A stretch of DNA of 64,000 nucleotides, taken from the NCBI RefSeq assembly GCF_029360665.1, contig NZ_JARDUB010000004.1, positions 496,001 through 560,000 of the forward strand, written 5' to 3'. The DNA comes from Eudoraea chungangensis (lineage in GTDB: Bacteria; Bacteroidota; Bacteroidia; Flavobacteriales; Flavobacteriaceae). Position 1 is the first letter of the stretch, and each line of letters starts with the position of its first letter. Both the position numbers and the translations under genes were made by a program. The notes beneath the pieces were generated by a model. The model saw only the letters and a program-made list of their open reading frames with translations, had not been told where the DNA came from and searched no databases. Below, one piece after another: positions 61,463 through 64,000 of the stretch.

Positions 61463-63310
61463 CTAAATATCTAAGACTGTGCTTTCTAGTGAGTCTTCCG
61501 GGCTTAGGTCCATTTTTTTTCGAAGCCTTTGCCTTGCCTTTTTTATACCATCTGGAGAAATATTAAGAATAGTAGCAATCTCTTTTGAAGACATATTCAT
61601 TTTTAAGAGCGCCATAAAGCGAAGCTCGTTTTTACTCACATCTGGATATCTGGCTTTTACATTATAAGCAAAGTCCTTGTGTACCTGTTCAAAATATTGG
61701 GTAAAGTTCTCCCAATTTTTGTCGTCCTGCTGGTCAAAATTGATGGTTTGAATGAGTTGTTGATAACCCATGCCAGTTTCTATACGTTTTAGTTCCTTTA
61801 CTTTTTGTTTTACCGTTTCTAAAACCTCATTTTTTTTAGCCAAATGAAGGGCATGAGTAGTGAGTTCTTTCTTTTTATAGGCAAGTTCTGCTTCTACTTT
61901 ATCTCGTTCTAATTTATTTCGTTTCATTTTTTGTCGCAGGGCGTAAAAAACAATAAGTGCCGTTACAAGACCTATTCCCATTAACATTTTTTGAAGCTTG
62001 CTTATTTCTTGTTTTTGCTCTAATACTGTAATCTCCTTTTCCTGAAGTGCTATTTGTTGTTCTTTCTTTTCGGTATCATAAATCGTACGTAACTCTTCTA
62101 TTTGGTTGGTTTTATTTGTATCAAAAATACTGTCATTAAGTGTTTTAAATTCCTTATAATCACGAAGAGCGTAATTGTATTTATTAATTAACTCCCAAGT
62201 TTTAGATCGCCCTTCATAAACTATAGCACCATTGGCAGTAGGTCTTTTTGACTCCAACAACTCAATTGCTTCATTAAAATATGGCAATCCTTCTTCTGGT
62301 TCTTTTATTTCATTATAGGCCTCTCCCATAAATGTAAGTGAACTGAAAAGCTCAATAGGGCTATCGGTATTTCTATGCAGTTCTACTGCTTCTTTAAGAA
62401 AAACAATTCCTTCATTAGGCTGCCCTAATTTAATATATACCCTACCCAAATTTCTGCGTATAACCCCTTCCAATCGGGGCAAACTAAGCTCCATACTGAT
62501 AGTAAGGCTCTCTAATAAATACTTCAATGAAGTTCTATAATCCTCCAAATCCATATAAAGCTGCCCTATTCCGTTTAAGGCAACCATTTGGAAAACCTTT
62601 TGATCATTATCTTTATATATTACCAGGGCTTCTTCAGCATAGGAAATAGCTTTTCTATAGTTTTTAAATGTACTTTCTAGAGCAGTGAGTGCAAAAAGGG
62701 CATCAGCCTTCCACAAAGGTTGTTCTATTAGGTCATATATTTTGAGGGCCGAAATAAGATGGTCGTAGGCAATTTTAAAACTACCTTTTTTTTCATAAGA
62801 TCGTGCCAAGCTAAGATGCGTACCCGCTATTCCAAGAGAATCGCCAACGGAAATACGATTTTGCAAATTAGATTCTGATAAGATGATAGCCTCTTTATAA
62901 TTACCTTCGTTATGTTCCTGCACGGCAAGCGAATACCTTGAATTAAACTGTCCTTTTGAATTCTTTAGCAGGGTAAACATTTCCAGTGCCTTGTTGTGAT
63001 AAAATTTTGCGGAATCTCCCTGCCCTATATTAAGGTAATAGTTTCCTATGTTAGAATAACCATTGGCTATGCCATTATCATAATTAAGATTTTTTGCCAA
63101 TCCTAGTTGTTTCTGTGCATATACCACTGAACTGGCCATATCGCTATAGCGCATTTCGAAATATAATTTTCCCAAAACATTTACCTTTAAGGTATCATCT
63201 GGCAGTTGCTCGTACAGTTTTAAAAGACTATCTAATTTTTGGTTTTCCTGGGCCTGAACCAAAGTAAAGTGTAGCAATATTACTATTAAGTATAGTTGAG
63301 GAGGTTTCAT
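61463..63310 (-). CDS. TPR-domain transcriptional regulator with LuxR-type HTH
   Basis: The 615-residue protein has a signal peptide (1-20, LIVILLHFTLVQAQE) and about eight TPR repeats (40-380; ANGYSNIGNYYLNIGQGDSA is one). A transmembrane helix follows (about 445-462: LMGIGLVTALIVFYAL), then a coiled coil (KLERDKVEAELAYKKKELTT) and a C-terminal HTH (about 555-605: SKNELRFMALLKMNMSSKEI, NISPDGIKKARQRLRKKM). Signals sensed outside by TPRs would act on DNA near the membrane. The arrangement is widely found in Flavobacteriia with unknown stimuli. It diverges from the M61 peptidase gene. Confidence 0.84.
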   Translation of the reverse strand: MKPPQLYLIVILLHFTLVQAQENQKLDSLLKLYEQLPDDTLKVNVLGKLYFEMRYSDMASSVVYAQKQLGLAKNLNYDNGIANGYSNIGNYYLNIGQGDSAKFYHNKALEMFTLLKNSKGQFNSRYSLAVQEHNEGNYKEAIILSESNLQNRISVGDSLGIAGTHLSLARSYEKKGSFKIAYDHLISALKIYDLIEQPLWKADALFALTALESTFKNYRKAISYAEEALVIYKDNDQKVFQMVALNGIGQLYMDLEDYRTSLKYLLESLTISMELSLPRLEGVIRRNLGRVYIKLGQPNEGIVFLKEAVELHRNTDSPIELFSSLTFMGEAYNEIKEPEEGLPYFNEAIELLESKRPTANGAIVYEGRSKTWELINKYNYALRDYKEFKTLNDSIFDTNKTNQIEELRTIYDTEKKEQQIALQEKEITVLEQKQEISKLQKMLMGIGLVTALIVFYALRQKMKRNKLERDKVEAELAYKKKELTTHALHLAKKNEVLETVKQKVKELKRIETGMGYQQLIQTINFDQQDDKNWENFTQYFEQVHKDFAYNVKARYPDVSKNELRFMALLKMNMSSKEIATILNISPDGIKKARQRLRKKMDLSPEDSLESTVLDI

Positions 63311-63589
63311 GGTTATCGGTTTGCCTCTTAAAAGTAGGTATTTTATATAATCTTTTGAAATAGAATTGATTAGATTGAGGGAATACGTACTGAGGGCAAT
63401 TTATTATTTTTTGGACCGGCAATTATTCGCAAAGAGTGCTATACTTTAATTTAAGCTAGCTTACTTTTGAAAATTATTAGCCTGGATTGCAAATTTATTC
63501 TAAACAGTAAGCGCTGGAATTATCGAAATTATTAAGATTTATAAATCCTTAATATTGTAGTAACTTTTCGGTCATTAATTTTACTCTTT

Positions 63590-64000
63590 ATGAAAACACC
63601 ATTTTTTAGTATTCTACTCTCTTTATTCCTGCTATGCGCTAATGCTCAAGCACCTTCTAGCTATAAAATATCTTTTGAGGAGGCCGTACATCATGAGGCT
63701 CAAATTGAAGCTACCTTTAGCAATCTAAAAAAGGATGAAGTAATTTTCCGAATGAGCAGGTCTTCTCCGGGGCGCTATGCTTTGCATGAATTTGCGAAAA
63801 ATGTATTTGACGTAAAAGTTACGGACAGCAATGGAAATCCTCTGACCATTACTAGGCCTGACCCCTATTCCTGGAAGACCTCCGGACACGACGGCAGCAT
63901 ACAGGTATCTTATCGGCTCTTTGCAAATCATGGAGACGGGACATACGCGCAAGTGGATGAAACCCATGCTCACTTAAATATCCCTGCCACCTTTATGTAC
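63590..64000 (+). CDS. M61-family metallopeptidase, N-terminal part (runs off window)
   Basis: ATG 63590 opens a frame still open at the last base (137 codons). A signal peptide (FFSILLSLFLLCANAQA) is followed by SSYKISFEEAVHHEAQIEAT and FRMSRSSPGRYALHEFAKNV, the start of the N-terminal domain of glycyl-aminopeptidase-like M61 proteins, then VSYRLFANHGDG. The catalytic HExxH domain lies beyond the window. Exported proteases of this family degrade peptides with Gly/Ala at the N-terminus. Confidence 0.78.
   Translation, partial: MKTPFFSILLSLFLLCANAQAPSSYKISFEEAVHHEAQIEATFSNLKKDEVIFRMSRSSPGRYALHEFAKNVFDVKVTDSNGNPLTITRPDPYSWKTSGHDGSIQVSYRLFANHGDGTYAQVDETHAHLNIPATFMY

Noticed and set aside
1-64000. 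CRISPR array
   Set aside because: No regularly spaced short direct repeats with unique spacers and no cas genes were seen.

Overview
The window comes from a Bacteroidota chromosome, most likely a marine member of the Flavobacteriaceae. The evidence is a polysaccharide-utilisation gene set (GH3, GH67 alpha-glucuronidase, SASA-type acetylesterase, several carboxylesterases), CarboxypepD_reg-like and TonB-plug proteins, a Nudix-type sugar regulator, a DUF6090 protein, a TPR/LuxR-type regulator, and BfmA/MobB/MobC mobilization genes. Genus assignment is inference; no rRNA gene or intact tRNA gene is present.

Bases 1-4450 are a worn chromosomal edge: an alginate-export-type beta-barrel gene with an in-frame stop, an Ig-like secreted protein, a flavodoxin-fold protein, a stretch of hairpin-rich repeats (including a 281-bp unit with perfect 15-bp terminal inverted repeats), and a decayed FtsX-type permease. 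Bases 4452-30509 are a carbohydrate locus. A leftward set (Nudix/AraR-like regulator, TIM-barrel isomerase, GH3, carboxylesterase, alpha/beta hydrolase) faces a rightward set (esterase, CitMHS transporter, AtuA pair, carboxylesterase, Sde182/DUF1593). After an AraC regulator comes a tight rightward unit: a giant ThuA-propeller-HEAT-azurin lipoprotein, a tagatose-3-epimerase-like isomerase and a Gfo/Idh/MocA oxidoreductase. GH67, SASA esterase and a frameshifted second DUF1593 gene follow. Together these look suited to de-esterifying and trimming acetylated glucuronoxylan-like material and processing released (possibly oxidised) sugars; substrate is inferred.

Bases about 30690-45293 are mobile DNA. 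An AraC gene is cut to its last ~40 codons at the left junction. Then come an IS110-group insertion sequence with a long structured 5' non-coding end (candidate bridge RNA), a mercury-type transport operon without merA, two copies of a ~140-bp repeat flanking these, and an IME backbone (ssb, radC-like gene, oriT-like hairpins, bfmA, mobB, mobC). Its cargo is two defence modules: an Abi-alpha gene and an IetAS protease/ATPase pair. The right end carries a 25-bp tRNA 3'-end remnant with terminator, a typical attachment scar. No integrase was found.

Bases 45491-64000 are lower-GC chromosomal genes: a membrane AraC regulator, acyltransferase and DUF6090 protein; then a leftward locus encoding two very small double-glycine-leader peptides, a CPBP membrane protease and a small HTH protein, next to two paralogous CarboxypepD_reg-like outer proteins and an orphan TonB plug. 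The peptide locus is the most attractive candidate for an undescribed secreted-peptide (bacteriocin or signal) system. The window ends with a BNR/VPS10 propeller protein, a Na/Pi cotransporter, a small lipoprotein, a TPR-LuxR regulator and the start of an M61 peptidase gene.
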